Notes under the pieces: generated by a model | Seen by the model: the letters and a program-made list of their open reading frames with translations, nothing else | Told to the model about the DNA's origin: nothing | The model's database searches: none | Shown: in pieces, positions 18,171 to 27,181 of the stretch | Position numbering within the stretch: position 1 is the first letter of the stretch | How the letters are laid out: the number at the start of each line of letters is the position of its first letter | DNA from: Lachnospiraceae bacterium | Lineage (GTDB): Bacteria > Bacillota > Clostridia > Lachnospirales > Lachnospiraceae | Length of the DNA: 64,000 bases | Reading direction: 5' to 3' | Assembly (NCBI GenBank): GCA_022768465.1 | Contig: JALELZ010000021.1 | Span: forward strand, 1-64,000 | Position numbers and translations under genes: made by a program

Positions 18171-18662
18171 CTAAATATAATTAAACACTTGCACCACGAT
18201 AAAGATAGGAATCATAAACGCTATAAAAGGAAGCGGTTTTTTACTCTTTTTATGTTCTATAAAATCCAAAGTTATCATAAAAAGCGACACCAAGGCACAT
18301 AAAAACCAAGCAGCCGCAAATACCAAAGAAAGCATTTTTGCTTCTGTGTAAAAACCGCAGATCAATACAAACAGTCCGTCTCCGATCCCTATAGCACCAC
18401 CTGTTATGATTGAAATCATCACAACCAGCATTCCCGGCATTAACGCCTTAAAAAGCTCCGATACAGCCTGCACTGCACCGGTGTTAAGGGCTATATTCTG
18501 CACAATATAAAGCAGTAAGCCTATGGCTCCGCCTGCTATAAATGTTCTAAGACTTATGCTTCTGTGCTTTATATCTTCGACCGCACATACTGCTGCAAAT
18601 AAAAAAAATATACCTTGCTTTAAATACGTAATATATAATACTGGCTGCATAATAAAATTCAT
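18171..18662 (-). CDS. Prepilin peptidase, A24 family (TadV/CpaA-like)
   Basis: A 163-residue membrane protein with about five or six helices. It carries the two catalytic aspartates of type IV prepilin peptidases: one in CAVEDIKHRSI after the first helix, the other in AIGIGDGLF (GxGD motif). No methylase domain is present, as usual for the Tad type. It lies 16 nt after the TadE-like gene at 18679. It is one of two peptidases in the locus; the other (26181-26660) is at the opposite end. Confidence 0.82.
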   Translation of the reverse strand: MNFIMQPVLYITYLKQGIFFLFAAVCAVEDIKHRSISLRTFIAGGAIGLLLYIVQNIALNTGAVQAVSELFKALMPGMLVVMISIITGGAIGIGDGLFVLICGFYTEAKMLSLVFAAAWFLCALVSLFMITLDFIEHKKSKKPLPFIAFMIPIFIVVQVFNYI

Positions 18663-18678
18663 GGTTCATCCAACTTAA

Positions 18679-19728
18679 TTACTGCTTTTTGTGCTTTCCG
18701 CAATATGAACACGGTCTCATTCCGTGAATTTCGCTTAGCTTTACGCTTTTTGAATATGCAGTTATCGCCTTGCAATGCTCTGAACTATGGTAAGCAGTTC
18801 CGTTTTCGAAGTAATAAACCGCTCCCGACGCCCCAGGCTTACACGATGTACAGGCATGATATTTTCCTCCGTTTGAATTTCTGAGATTTTTGATTTTTGA
18901 AGCATCTGTAACAGATAGTTTGTTGCTTAGATAATGACAATTTGGGTCTTCATGATAAACTTCACTGCTTGTCTTTCCCAAATAAACTATCCTGTCAGGA
19001 TCATCTTCATCCTCATCATATTCATCAGAATATTTACTGCGTCCGCGTCCTCCCTTGGAGCCAACCCATGCCCTTCTGTTAACCACAATACTCTTTTTGA
19101 GCGGCAGTATCTCAAAAGCTGATACGGGCGATTTGACATTATATGAAAGATTCATATATATCATGTAAGGATCTTTTCCGCTGTCATTGGATAAAATACT
19201 GGTATCCTCTGCAAATAGCGGATATTCAAACCTATCATGATCTACTGAGGCTAATATATATGCCATCCCGGCACCTTCCTCAATGCCGCCTATCATATTC
19301 ATCAGTACATCTTTTTTATCCTTGGCAATATATTTTTTCCCGGTTTCCTTAAGATATTCTGCTTTTGACATTTCTTTTGCCGTTATTTCCATAACATTCT
19401 GCAATTTTCGCTCTGCTTCCATAACCTTTAACGGATAAATAAGAAAATATATGGCAAATATCATTAGCGGCAGTGCCAATGCAGCTTCAACAGTAATGGA
19501 TGCTTTGAATAATTTTGATCCATGTTTATGAAAACAAGGGAAAGGATGCCGTTTCTGACTCAGCTTGATAAGTTTTAGATTTTTTTCAGAGTTGTATTTT
19601 TGATTGTGTATTGAGTGTTCCCGGTCATATTCCTTTCTATTGATTCTAAAAAACAAATTGGAGTAATGATAATATCCCACAACAGATATATCAAAACGAT
19701 GAGTCTTAATCGAATGCAGAAACGGCAT
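18679..19728 (-). CDS. TadE-like pseudopilin with Cys/His-rich C-terminal domain
   Basis: A 349-aa protein. An unusually long basic N-terminal region of about 90 residues precedes KASITVEAALALPLMIFAIYF, a TadE-type processing site and helix. The start is backed by AGGAGGGAAAGCATG, so the extension appears real. The C-terminal 100 residues contain two similar modules: VYLGKTSSEVYHEDPNCHYL with a following CTSC, and YYFENGTAYHSSEHCKAI with a following CSYC. These resemble metal-binding Cys/His units of the Ada-like kind seen in some Firmicute secreted proteins. A metal-binding or disulfide-bonded tip domain is an inference. It follows the DUF5702 gene by 31 nt. Confidence 0.72.
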   Translation of the reverse strand: MPFLHSIKTHRFDISVVGYYHYSNLFFRINRKEYDREHSIHNQKYNSEKNLKLIKLSQKRHPFPCFHKHGSKLFKASITVEAALALPLMIFAIYFLIYPLKVMEAERKLQNVMEITAKEMSKAEYLKETGKKYIAKDKKDVLMNMIGGIEEGAGMAYILASVDHDRFEYPLFAEDTSILSNDSGKDPYMIYMNLSYNVKSPVSAFEILPLKKSIVVNRRAWVGSKGGRGRSKYSDEYDEDEDDPDRIVYLGKTSSEVYHEDPNCHYLSNKLSVTDASKIKNLRNSNGGKYHACTSCKPGASGAVYYFENGTAYHSSEHCKAITAYSKSVKLSEIHGMRPCSYCGKHKKQ

Positions 19729-19759
19729 GCTTTCCCTCCTTTCCTTTACTATTATCTGA

Positions 19760-21718
19760 TTAGTAGCTAAATGCTGTAGATGCTCTCATCTTGTAGTTCT
19801 TCTCTCCGGAAGAAACAAAAGCCTTAACAATACCAAGCTCAGAAAATAAATGTGATGCTCTGACATTAACATCAGCCTGCATTGAATACACCAGCCTGTC
19901 CATTCTAAAATCACCTTGAGCCTTTCTCAGGTTGACCTGGATTATATCCATTACTCTGTATGCCTTACTGCTTCCGTAAAAAGAAAACATAAGTATTCTC
20001 AAATATTCTCTGTATAAAAGCCCTTTGTCTGTCTTATTTTCTTTCACTCCGATATTTGATACACCATCTGCTGAAAGGCTCATAAGCCCGGACAACGAAA
20101 GGTCGAAGCTGCCCTTACTATGCATAATAGGCACTTTATATCCTGCCAACAGTCCTTTAACATCCATCACCGCCTGCCCTAACGCCCATACACTCAATAT
20201 AAAAAATGTCATTACTGATATAAGCGGCGTTATCCCGGCAGCTCCTGTTATTGCGGCTGCAAGAGTTCTTGCTTCAGCCATTTTTTCATTATCAGAATAA
20301 AGATAAATCAAATTCATACCGCTTCTAAATGCAGTAAGCTGCTTTACAAGTTCATTTAAGTTCTCAGTATCATTGTCATAGCCATACAAAACATATTCCA
20401 GCTCACACCCTCCGCTTCCCTTCTTACTTTTATCGTCATATATACCACGTCCAAAATAACTAAGCTCAGATACTGCATATTCCGCAACATAAGCCCTGTC
20501 TATAAGATTCAATCTGCTTATGTCATCCTCTGCATGAAGTGCTCCGGGACAATCTGTAAGATCCATTTTTTCTGAAGAAAGCTTTGCTCCCTTTGGAAGC
20601 ACAAGCCTCAGCAGCTCAGCTGATAGCAGCTGTCTTACATTTTCAAGCTTTTTTTCACTTTCTTCATCCTGCATTCCGTGTCTGCAGCCAAGAACAATAT
20701 CCTCATATTGATATGACCTTGCAATTAATGGTCTCCAAAGTGCTTCCTCATCAAGCTCATCTTCATCATCCTCCGGCTCCCATTCAGCAATATAACGAAG
20801 CACTTCCTCGGCATCTTCAATAAGCTCTTGTAAAAGATCAATATTTCTTACAGCTTTTTCTCCTGAGGCTTTTATTTCAGCTCTTCTTTCACCGTCAGAG
20901 CTTACATAGCTGTCGAACTGCTCCATATCATCATTTATTGCCTGCCATGACTCATAACTAAGCTCCCCGTTTTCAAGCTCATTTTTTAATGCAGCTTTTG
21001 ACCTTTCCAGAGATTTTGCAAGCTTATCTGCCTCTTTCTCATATTCCTCTATAAGTCCTGGAAGCTTTCCCAATTCACCTATAGCAGATGATGCCCGGTC
21101 AATGAATGCCTCTCCATCACATGAATTCAGCGCGCTTCTTCCTTCTTTGACTTTATCGCCTGCCTGCGATGCTGCTTCAGACAGTCCGGAAAGAAGTTTT
21201 TCTATAGAAGCAGCCTCTCCTGCATGCTCTTCATAAAACTCGGATATTTTATCTATAGATCTTCCTTCATGTGCACTCTTTTCAAACAATTCAAGCTCTG
21301 CAATATCACTTATGCTCGCTGCTATGCCGTATTTCATATAATCCAGTACTTCCTCTTCAAATACAGCTCCATTTTCATCTGTAATACTTATGAGCTCAGT
21401 AATATCTATACTGTCAAGCTTCATCGGAAACCAGTCCTTCGCCTTAAAATACGGCTCCATAAAGCCTTGCATTTCATCTGTAAGCTGTTCATAGTCGTAC
21501 TGCTCAAGGCCTAAAATTCTGTAATCCTGCCACAGTTTTCTGTGATATTGTGAGAAAAGCGAATCTATTGAAGAATTAGCTGCTATCCTCATATGAAGTC
21601 TCGCCGCACTCATCCTCGCAGATTCAAGCACTCCAAGAAAAAGTGCAAATATAACAGCTGAAATTAGTGCAAAAAATATCGTAATTCCGGCATTCGCTCT
21701 TTTATCAAAGTATTTCAT
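19760..21718 (-). CDS. DUF5702-type Tad pilus assembly protein
   Basis: A 652-aa protein. The N-terminus KRANAGITIFFALISAVIFALFLGVLESARM is a single hydrophobic helix of pilin-like type. It is followed by a long, charged, largely helical extracytoplasmic region. A second hydrophobic stretch, ITPLISVMTFFILSVWALGQAVMDVK, lies near residue 510. The architecture matches proteins annotated DUF5702 and TadG-like in clostridial Tad loci, thought to be pilus-associated. The N-terminal codons overlap the Flp pilin gene by 14 nt. Confidence 0.75.
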   Translation of the reverse strand: MKYFDKRANAGITIFFALISAVIFALFLGVLESARMSAARLHMRIAANSSIDSLFSQYHRKLWQDYRILGLEQYDYEQLTDEMQGFMEPYFKAKDWFPMKLDSIDITELISITDENGAVFEEEVLDYMKYGIAASISDIAELELFEKSAHEGRSIDKISEFYEEHAGEAASIEKLLSGLSEAASQAGDKVKEGRSALNSCDGEAFIDRASSAIGELGKLPGLIEEYEKEADKLAKSLERSKAALKNELENGELSYESWQAINDDMEQFDSYVSSDGERRAEIKASGEKAVRNIDLLQELIEDAEEVLRYIAEWEPEDDEDELDEEALWRPLIARSYQYEDIVLGCRHGMQDEESEKKLENVRQLLSAELLRLVLPKGAKLSSEKMDLTDCPGALHAEDDISRLNLIDRAYVAEYAVSELSYFGRGIYDDKSKKGSGGCELEYVLYGYDNDTENLNELVKQLTAFRSGMNLIYLYSDNEKMAEARTLAAAITGAAGITPLISVMTFFILSVWALGQAVMDVKGLLAGYKVPIMHSKGSFDLSLSGLMSLSADGVSNIGVKENKTDKGLLYREYLRILMFSFYGSSKAYRVMDIIQVNLRKAQGDFRMDRLVYSMQADVNVRASHLFSELGIVKAFVSSGEKNYKMRASTAFSY

Positions 21719-21893
21719 CAGACATTGTAGATATGGTTCCGAATATTTTTGTCAATAGACTGTTTATCTGTGTTTTGAAGACTGCCACAAGTCCGATAAG
21801 CACCACCAAAATCAATACAACCTCTATAACACCTACTCCGCTTTCATCATTTGCGAGTCGTTTCAGTTCATTCCTTAAATATAAAGTATTCAT
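21705..21893 (-). CDS. Flp-type major pilin
   Basis: A 62-residue prepilin: basic N-terminus MNTLYLRNELKRL, then DESGVGVIEVVLILVVLIGLVAVF. This is the Flp/class III pilin processing site (Gly before VIE) with its hydrophobic helix. I start at the ATG placed 8 nt after AAAGGAGGAAG; the seven codons before it in the ORF track would encode the Shine-Dalgarno itself. The strong site suits an abundant subunit. It is flanked by the TadC-like gene and the DUF5702 gene. Confidence 0.85.
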   Translation of the reverse strand: MNTLYLRNELKRLANDESGVGVIEVVLILVVLIGLVAVFKTQINSLLTKIFGTISTMSDEIL

Positions 21894-21916
21894 ATACACT
21901 TCCTCCTTTTTCAAAC

Positions 21917-23200
21917 TTATATAAGTGTCAGCATTGCCGGTACTACCGTTATTATCAGAACAGTAAGTAATGAGAGCATAAGCGGCAGCATCAGCTTTGT
22001 TCCGGCTTCTTCACCTAACCTTCTTGCAGTGTTCTTCCTCTGTTCAAAAGCATCTCTTACTTCTAACTCCATCTCTGCTCTGATCTTGGAATCCCCGGTC
22101 TTCATATCCTGTTCCAATAGTGACATCAGCTTTATATAGCATTTCTGCGGACATCTTTTTGCAAAACCGGCATATGCCTTCGTTTCCGGAACTCCATTCT
22201 TTAAATCGGCAGCTGTCCTTAGCATTTCATCATAGACAGCTTTTTTCTCCGTCTTTCCTGCCTTAAGCTCATCCTTATATATATCTGCAATTATTATCCA
22301 CGCATTTCGTACAGCAAGTCCGGCTCCCATGTAAACCATCAGCTTAGATACCACCTCCGAGTATCCTAATAAAAGCTCTATCTCCCTTTCTTTTTCTTTC
22401 CTGCGTTTTTCTTGTTCAGGCCTTAGCCCGATAAGTACTGATGCCACGATTCCTGCGGCTATAATGTTCACCCAGCCTCTGTTCTTTCTGCTTTTGTAGC
22501 TGATTTCATGCCCATCTATGCTGTCAGGCAAAACCAACCTGTCTTCTGTTATTCCGTTTTCATCTGCAGCTCTTATCATATCCTGCAGTTTTGCTTTCAG
22601 TTTTTCAACATTATCACCTTCTGCCGGAAATATCGTGACAGGCAGGGCAAATTCTTCCGAATACTTTCCTGATCTCAGACGAACATAGAGACTGACATTC
22701 TCCGGCTTATCAAGTCCGATATTATTGACTGTTCCGTCAGAATTTATAAGTTCTTTGTTCTCTGAAGACCAACTGAGAGTTATACCGCCGTATCCCTCAA
22801 CGTGCTTTGGAAGCACCATGTCAGTGACTATTCTGTCCAATCCTTGGTTTTTGCCGACAATGTGCACTGCGATTTCTTCCATAAGACTGTCAAAGCGTTC
22901 GGCGGCCTCGCCCTCCGTGTACTCCCTGCTGGAGACCTTTATACTGACATTTTCATCTGAAGCTGATATTCCTCCGACACTCAGCTCATAACTTTTGTCA
23001 GCATCACCGGGAGCACCTCTTTCAATTGTGTTCTCTTTATCTTTAAAGATATTCTGATCATTGCTGATCGTACTGAAAGCTGCCAGCAGCAGCGCTGCTG
23101 CAATGCACAGCAATTGTTCTTTTCTGACCTTGCTGCTTAGAGATGTCTGTTCGGAAAGTATTTTGCCCCTGCCTGACATGATTTTTTTAAGCTTTCCCAT
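21917..23200 (-). CDS. TadC-like membrane protein with an extracytoplasmic Ig-like insert
   Basis: A 427-aa protein. An N-terminal membrane helix (about 30-45) leads to an extracytoplasmic region of about 190 residues. Part of that region (VLPKHVEGYGGITLSWSS, then INSDGTVNN and ALPVTI) reads like an atrophied bacterial Ig-like domain. A second helix (about 245-260) leads to a cytoplasmic helical domain (LLGYSEVVSKLMVYMGAGLAVRNAW...) typical of TadC/GspF platform proteins, and a C-terminal helix ends the protein. An inner-membrane platform component fused to an exposed Ig-like domain is unusual. It follows tadB by 5 nt. Confidence 0.75.
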   Translation of the reverse strand: MGKLKKIMSGRGKILSEQTSLSSKVRKEQLLCIAAALLLAAFSTISNDQNIFKDKENTIERGAPGDADKSYELSVGGISASDENVSIKVSSREYTEGEAAERFDSLMEEIAVHIVGKNQGLDRIVTDMVLPKHVEGYGGITLSWSSENKELINSDGTVNNIGLDKPENVSLYVRLRSGKYSEEFALPVTIFPAEGDNVEKLKAKLQDMIRAADENGITEDRLVLPDSIDGHEISYKSRKNRGWVNIIAAGIVASVLIGLRPEQEKRRKEKEREIELLLGYSEVVSKLMVYMGAGLAVRNAWIIIADIYKDELKAGKTEKKAVYDEMLRTAADLKNGVPETKAYAGFAKRCPQKCYIKLMSLLEQDMKTGDSKIRAEMELEVRDAFEQRKNTARRLGEEAGTKLMLPLMLSLLTVLIITVVPAMLTLI

Positions 23201-23205
23201 ATGCT

Positions 23206-23925
23206 CTATACCTTAATATCAAGAATCTTCTGAGAAAGCATATATGAAACGCCGGTAAGAATGAGACTTACGGTCATGATCACTCTTCCTGCGAAACATC
23301 CGTACATGATGTCTATAAAGCCATCTGAGGTAAGGTCAATATATATGATGATCACGAAGGGCAGGATATTCATAATGTTTTGTTCATATCTTCTTGAAGC
23401 TGTCATATTAAGTATTTCCTCATTAACAGCCCTTTTATCACGAATGATACTTGCTGTATTCTCAATTATTTCTTTCATCCTTCCGCCTTTTCGCTTTGCT
23501 ATTATGAAAACCTCCGAAAAGCTTTTTATGTCATCCACCATGCTTCGTTCGGCAAACTCCTTCAGTATTGCTTCTATAGGCTTATTCAACCTTATATTCT
23601 TTATGAAATTCTCGAATTCCCTGGACATAAGTGCATCTTTTCCATTTATTCTGCACTGTTCTCTGTATGCACTTATAAACGCGTTTTCTAATGATAAACC
23701 GGCTCCTAAAAAGCTCCCGACCGACAGCATTCCTTCGGTAAATTCTTCGGTAAGTCTGCTTTGACGCTTACTTTTGAGCTCTGTAATCTTAGATTTCGGA
23801 TAAACCAGTATCCCTGCCGGGAGCAGTACTATAAAGACAATAATGCTTCTGTAAAATGCATAGGCTATTGCCGCACAGATCACGGCTCCAATTGAACCAT
23901 ATTTAAGTTTATCTTCCTTTGTCAA
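23206..23925 (-). CDS. TadB-like type II secretion F-family platform protein
   Basis: An inner-membrane platform protein for Tad pilus assembly, with hydrophobic helices near the N-terminus and C-terminus. Between them is the GspF-type segment FTEGMLSVGSFLGAGLSLENAF, then MKEIIENTASIIRDKRAVNEEI. The ORF track starts at a TTG 113 nt inside cpaF. I favour the TTG at 23925 (LTKEDKLKYGS), which follows TATGGAGAATATGCC and lies just beyond the cpaF stop, giving about 240 aa. An ATG at about 24033 is an alternative, so the start is uncertain; the frame and stop are secure. Confidence 0.8.
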   Translation of the reverse strand: MTKEDKLKYGSIGAVICAAIAYAFYRSIIVFIVLLPAGILVYPKSKITELKSKRQSRLTEEFTEGMLSVGSFLGAGLSLENAFISAYREQCRINGKDALMSREFENFIKNIRLNKPIEAILKEFAERSMVDDIKSFSEVFIIAKRKGGRMKEIIENTASIIRDKRAVNEEILNMTASRRYEQNIMNILPFVIIIYIDLTSDGFIDIMYGCFAGRVIMTVSLILTGVSYMLSQKILDIKV

Positions 23926-23956
23926 GGCATATTCTCCATAATTTTCAGGCAGACCA

Positions 23957-25144
23957 TTATCTCGATGAAAGGACAAGCTTTTCTTTATTAATGAGCTCTC
24001 CGCATCTTTTAAGCCTGTCCGTAGCCGCATCATATTCAAATATTTTATTAAGTCTGATTTCACCTTCAACTACTCCGTCTATCTCTGATATTTCCGTGAC
24101 TCTTCTGCTTTTATTAGGAAGTCTGGTAAGATGCACCATTATGTCTAAGCCAGCCGCAATCTGATTTTTTATAGCTGAAAGCGGCAGCTCTGCAGCCATT
24201 AATATCATTGATTCAAGTCTTGTCAGCATATCTGCTGTGGAATTGGCGTGCCCTGTTGACAAGGAACCGTCATGTCCTGTATTCATGGCACTCAGCATAT
24301 CAAATGCCTCTGCGCCTCTGACCTCACCTATTATTATTCTGTCAGGTCTCATTCTTAGTGATGCCTTAATGAGCATTGTCATGGTTATTTCACCCTGACC
24401 TTCTGAATTTTTGTCTCTTGTCTCAAGTCTCACAAGATTTGGAATATGCCTTATCTGAAGCTCCGCTGAATCTTCTATGGTTATGACTCTTTCATCCGCC
24501 GGAATATATCCGCTCAATGCATTCAGAAAAGTCGATTTGCCGGAGCTGGTGCCGCCTGATATGAAAATGTTATAACCGGCACAGACCATCTTTTTCATAA
24601 ACTCCGCTGCCTCCTGACTTATAGTCCTTAAACGCAGCATTTTTTCCATCTCTATAGGTTCGGGGAACTTTCTTATTGTTATGGTCGGACCTTTAAGCGC
24701 TATCGGAGGCAGAACGATATGAACTCTTGAGCCATCAGGCAATCTGGCGTCTGCTATAGGCGATGAGGTATTAACTCTCCTGTTTATGCGGCTTACTATT
24801 TGTTGTATTATGTCCTCAAGCTTTTCCTCGCTTTCTATAGCCTGCTGCCAGCGTTCCATATGATTGCTGCGTTCTACAAATATCTCCTTGTGGCTGTTTA
24901 TCATAATTTCCGTGACAGATTTGTCATCTATCAGCTCCTGCAATACATCAAGTCTTTTTAAACTGTTATAAAGTCTGTTTTTCATTGCAAGCTTTTCTGA
25001 AAGAGCCATGTGTCTGCTTTCTTCCGATTTAGAAAGCACTCTGTCTATTTCTGCCGAAAGCTCTTTATCACCGAGAAACTCATCTCCTCCGGCTCCTTCT
25101 ATGATCCGTTCTCTGAGAACTTTGAAAATTTCATTATTATTCAT
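23957..25144 (-). CDS. cpaF: Tad/CpaF-family secretion ATPase
   Basis: The 395-aa hexameric ATPase that powers Tad pilus extension. The N-terminal domain contains VTEIMINSHKEIFVE. The RecA-like core has Walker A GGTSSGKSTFLNAL, Walker B with IIIGEVRGAEAFDML, and the histidine motif GHDGSLSTGHANS. The length matches the CpaF/TadA family. Its ATG overlaps the stop of the CpaE-like gene, and the TadB-like gene follows. Confidence 0.95.
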   Translation of the reverse strand: MNNNEIFKVLRERIIEGAGGDEFLGDKELSAEIDRVLSKSEESRHMALSEKLAMKNRLYNSLKRLDVLQELIDDKSVTEIMINSHKEIFVERSNHMERWQQAIESEEKLEDIIQQIVSRINRRVNTSSPIADARLPDGSRVHIVLPPIALKGPTITIRKFPEPIEMEKMLRLRTISQEAAEFMKKMVCAGYNIFISGGTSSGKSTFLNALSGYIPADERVITIEDSAELQIRHIPNLVRLETRDKNSEGQGEITMTMLIKASLRMRPDRIIIGEVRGAEAFDMLSAMNTGHDGSLSTGHANSTADMLTRLESMILMAAELPLSAIKNQIAAGLDIMVHLTRLPNKSRRVTEISEIDGVVEGEIRLNKIFEYDAATDRLKRCGELINKEKLVLSSR

Positions 25145-26193
25145 CTTCTGTTTATATCTCTTACTAAATCTCCCATATCTCCATAAAGTAAGGAATCAAG
25201 GTACGATACTCCTGCTGAATATGCAGCAGGCTCAGGAAGCTTTATCCATTTCAGTTTTGACTTCCATTTCTCGTTCCTTTCATTTTGTATATACTCGATA
25301 AAGCTTTCTTTTTTCATAAGTGATATTGCATCTTCTCCGCAGGGCATATAGACCACCCCGCAAAGTTCTATCAATGCGTCCGCCTGTCCCGAAAATCTGT
25401 TCATATCAAGTATCAGATAATCGTAATCTGTATTTTTTAATATTTCTGCAATAAGCTCTGCATAATCATCTCCGCTTATTGAGCTATTGTCCTCCGGATC
25501 TGTTACCGGTGCGATCCAGTCTATTCCTGAAGAACTGCTTATGAGTGCTCTTATGCTGCTTTCATCAAGCCTTCCCTGCTTCAATTTGTAAACTGCTTCA
25601 GATAATCCTCCGCCTTCCGGTTTTTCTGCTTTAAGAAGCTTTAGCACAGGCGGAAATTCTTCCAGATTTATATAAAGCACTCTGCTTCTCCGGCTTAAAT
25701 CGCGGCACATAGTTAAAGCAAATGATGTTTTTCCGCATCTCATGATCGGACTGTAAATTCCTATAACAGATGCGTGCCCGGCTGTATTCACATGAGTTCT
25801 CACCAGATTATCGCAGCCTGCTCGTTCAATCACCTGTGACATAAGGCTTTCTGCTGATTGATATTTATTTAAAACTATGCTTCCTCCTGAAAAAGCTGCA
25901 AAACCATCATCCGAAACCACGCTTCCCTCATGAACTGAGTCGGCTAAAAAAATCCTTTTTACAGCATCTATGTCTCCGGCGGTGCAGTGCTCTTCTCCAT
26001 ATTTACAGGTTGAGGAAAGGCTTGCATCCGATATGAGCAGCTCGATGCCGTGCTTTTTACTGTATTCAAAACAGCTTTCCATGTTTTCAAACGGTACAGC
26101 TAAAATTGACAGCTTATCAGATCTGTTAACATAGTCGCAAAAGCGTTCCGAATACTTTGCCTCTTTTGTAACGACTGCCATTATCCTATCCAT
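25141..26193 (-). CDS. CpaE/TadZ-like ParA-family ATPase
   Basis: A 350-aa protein. The N-terminal 120 residues are receiver-like (YCNRSDKLSILAVP-type fold, with LLISDASL). The rest is a MinD/ParA-type domain with a deviant Walker A, GIYSPIMRCGKTSFALTM, and YLILDMNRFSGQADALIEL later on. TadZ/CpaE proteins place the Tad machine in the cell. GAGAGGAGCAGGACATG supports the start. It overlaps the upstream peptidase gene by 13 nt and cpaF by 4 nt. Confidence 0.82.
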   Translation of the reverse strand: MDRIMAVVTKEAKYSERFCDYVNRSDKLSILAVPFENMESCFEYSKKHGIELLISDASLSSTCKYGEEHCTAGDIDAVKRIFLADSVHEGSVVSDDGFAAFSGGSIVLNKYQSAESLMSQVIERAGCDNLVRTHVNTAGHASVIGIYSPIMRCGKTSFALTMCRDLSRRSRVLYINLEEFPPVLKLLKAEKPEGGGLSEAVYKLKQGRLDESSIRALISSSSGIDWIAPVTDPEDNSSISGDDYAELIAEILKNTDYDYLILDMNRFSGQADALIELCGVVYMPCGEDAISLMKKESFIEYIQNERNEKWKSKLKWIKLPEPAAYSAGVSYLDSLLYGDMGDLVRDINRR

Positions 26194-26660
26194 GTCCTGC
26201 TCCTCTCGCTTATCAATATGATCAATGCTGCAGTAAATATAAATATTGCCATAGGTACGCCATCCTTTAATATGAATGTAATATTCCTTCCGGCAAGCGA
26301 TCCGCCTATAAGCTTAAAAAGACACCATGCTGCTGCTATCACCAATGAAAAGAACAAGATTATAAGTCCTGTCCTTCCGGGCATTGCAAATACGGTAAAT
26401 GCATAAAGCTTAAGATCACCGCCTCCGATAAGATGTTTTGTAAAAAACAGAAATAAAATGATCAGAAAAAATATCATGCAGAACAAAGATTCTCTGTCTG
26501 CTGACGGAAATGAAAATATATGCAAAAGAAATATAAATAAAGTCCCAAATATAAGAACATTGTTAAATATACGTCTCCATGCAAGATCTGTAACCGCACA
26601 TATAAATGCAGTACATAAATAAATAGATGTGCGAATAATGTCTGCCAAAACATAACCCAA
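26181..26660 (-). CDS. Second prepilin peptidase, A24 family
   Basis: A 159-residue membrane protein with about five helices. Catalytic aspartates lie in CAVTDLAWRRI and KHLIGGGDLKLYAF (GxGD). It is the first gene of the Tad operon. The called start is a TTG without a strong Shine-Dalgarno, and no in-frame ATG is close, so the first residues are uncertain. It differs clearly in sequence from the peptidase at 18171-18662, suggesting separate substrates (Flp pilin versus TadE-like proteins) rather than a recent duplication. Confidence 0.82.
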   Translation of the reverse strand: MGYVLADIIRTSIYLCTAFICAVTDLAWRRIFNNVLIFGTLFIFLLHIFSFPSADRESLFCMIFFLIILFLFFTKHLIGGGDLKLYAFTVFAMPGRTGLIILFFSLVIAAAWCLFKLIGGSLAGRNITFILKDGVPMAIFIFTAALIILISERSRTWIG

Positions 26661-26795
26661 AATGAACCGGGCTATACAAACACTCTTAATAAATAAAAAC
26701 TCTGAAATCCGGGAGATATTCCCAATTTAAAACTTAGATCCGCTTATTAAGCGGCTTATGGTTAAGAGATTATTGAACTCTTATCAAGTGCTTTT

Positions 26796-26824
26796 ATGAT
26801 ATGACCGATTGAACTTTTCGTCAA
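26796..26824 (-). promoter_or_regulatory. Candidate Tad operon promoter
   Basis: Minus-strand TTGACG (26819-26824) and TATCAT (26796-26801) with a 17-nt spacer, giving a leader of about 130 nt. The leader holds a small hairpin CCGCTTAATAAGCGG and a GGGAATATCTCCC repeat. No known riboswitch was recognised. Apart from this promoter and the repeat and terminator below, 26661-27181 contains nothing I can name. Confidence 0.7.
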
Positions 26825-26985
26825 GGATATAAAAAACTATGTAAACCTCAAATAAAATGAGGAATTTTTGTGTATCTTTAAAATAGTACTACAACTTGAT
26901 AATAACAGTGATTTTTTTCATATTTACCACAAGATACATTATCTATAAAAATTATATACCTCATAACAAATATTATTTATTGTTT

Positions 26986-27057
26986 CAAACTGATTAACAT
27001 TCGTCATGAACAAATTCAAGCAAGCTTGATTTGTTCCTTCCTCATTGTCATAACAAA
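26986..27057. repeat. 72-bp repeat, copy 3, next to the adhE terminator
   Basis: Identical over 72 bp to 7869-7940 and contains the same 47-bp palindromic core as 7752-7798. In the minus-strand sense it begins directly after the hairpin at 27061-27096, the same position relative to a terminator as at the T-box. Confidence 0.9.
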
Positions 27058-27060
27058 GTA

Positions 27061-27096
27061 ACGCCTGCAGTGACAGTCTTTTTTCACTGCAGGCGT
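27061..27096 (-). terminator. adhE terminator-like hairpin
   Basis: ACGCCTGCAGTGA pairs with TCACTGCAGGCGT around a short A-rich loop, about 85 nt after the adhE stop. The T-tract that follows is interrupted (TACTTTGTT), perhaps because the 72-bp repeat begins there. Confidence 0.65.
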
Positions 27097-27181
27097 AAGA
27101 GGGCTTGATTATTTACAAGCTGTCTGTATCTCACCTGATATCGATATATTCATTGTGAGCTCAGCTTAATTTTGATTTAAA

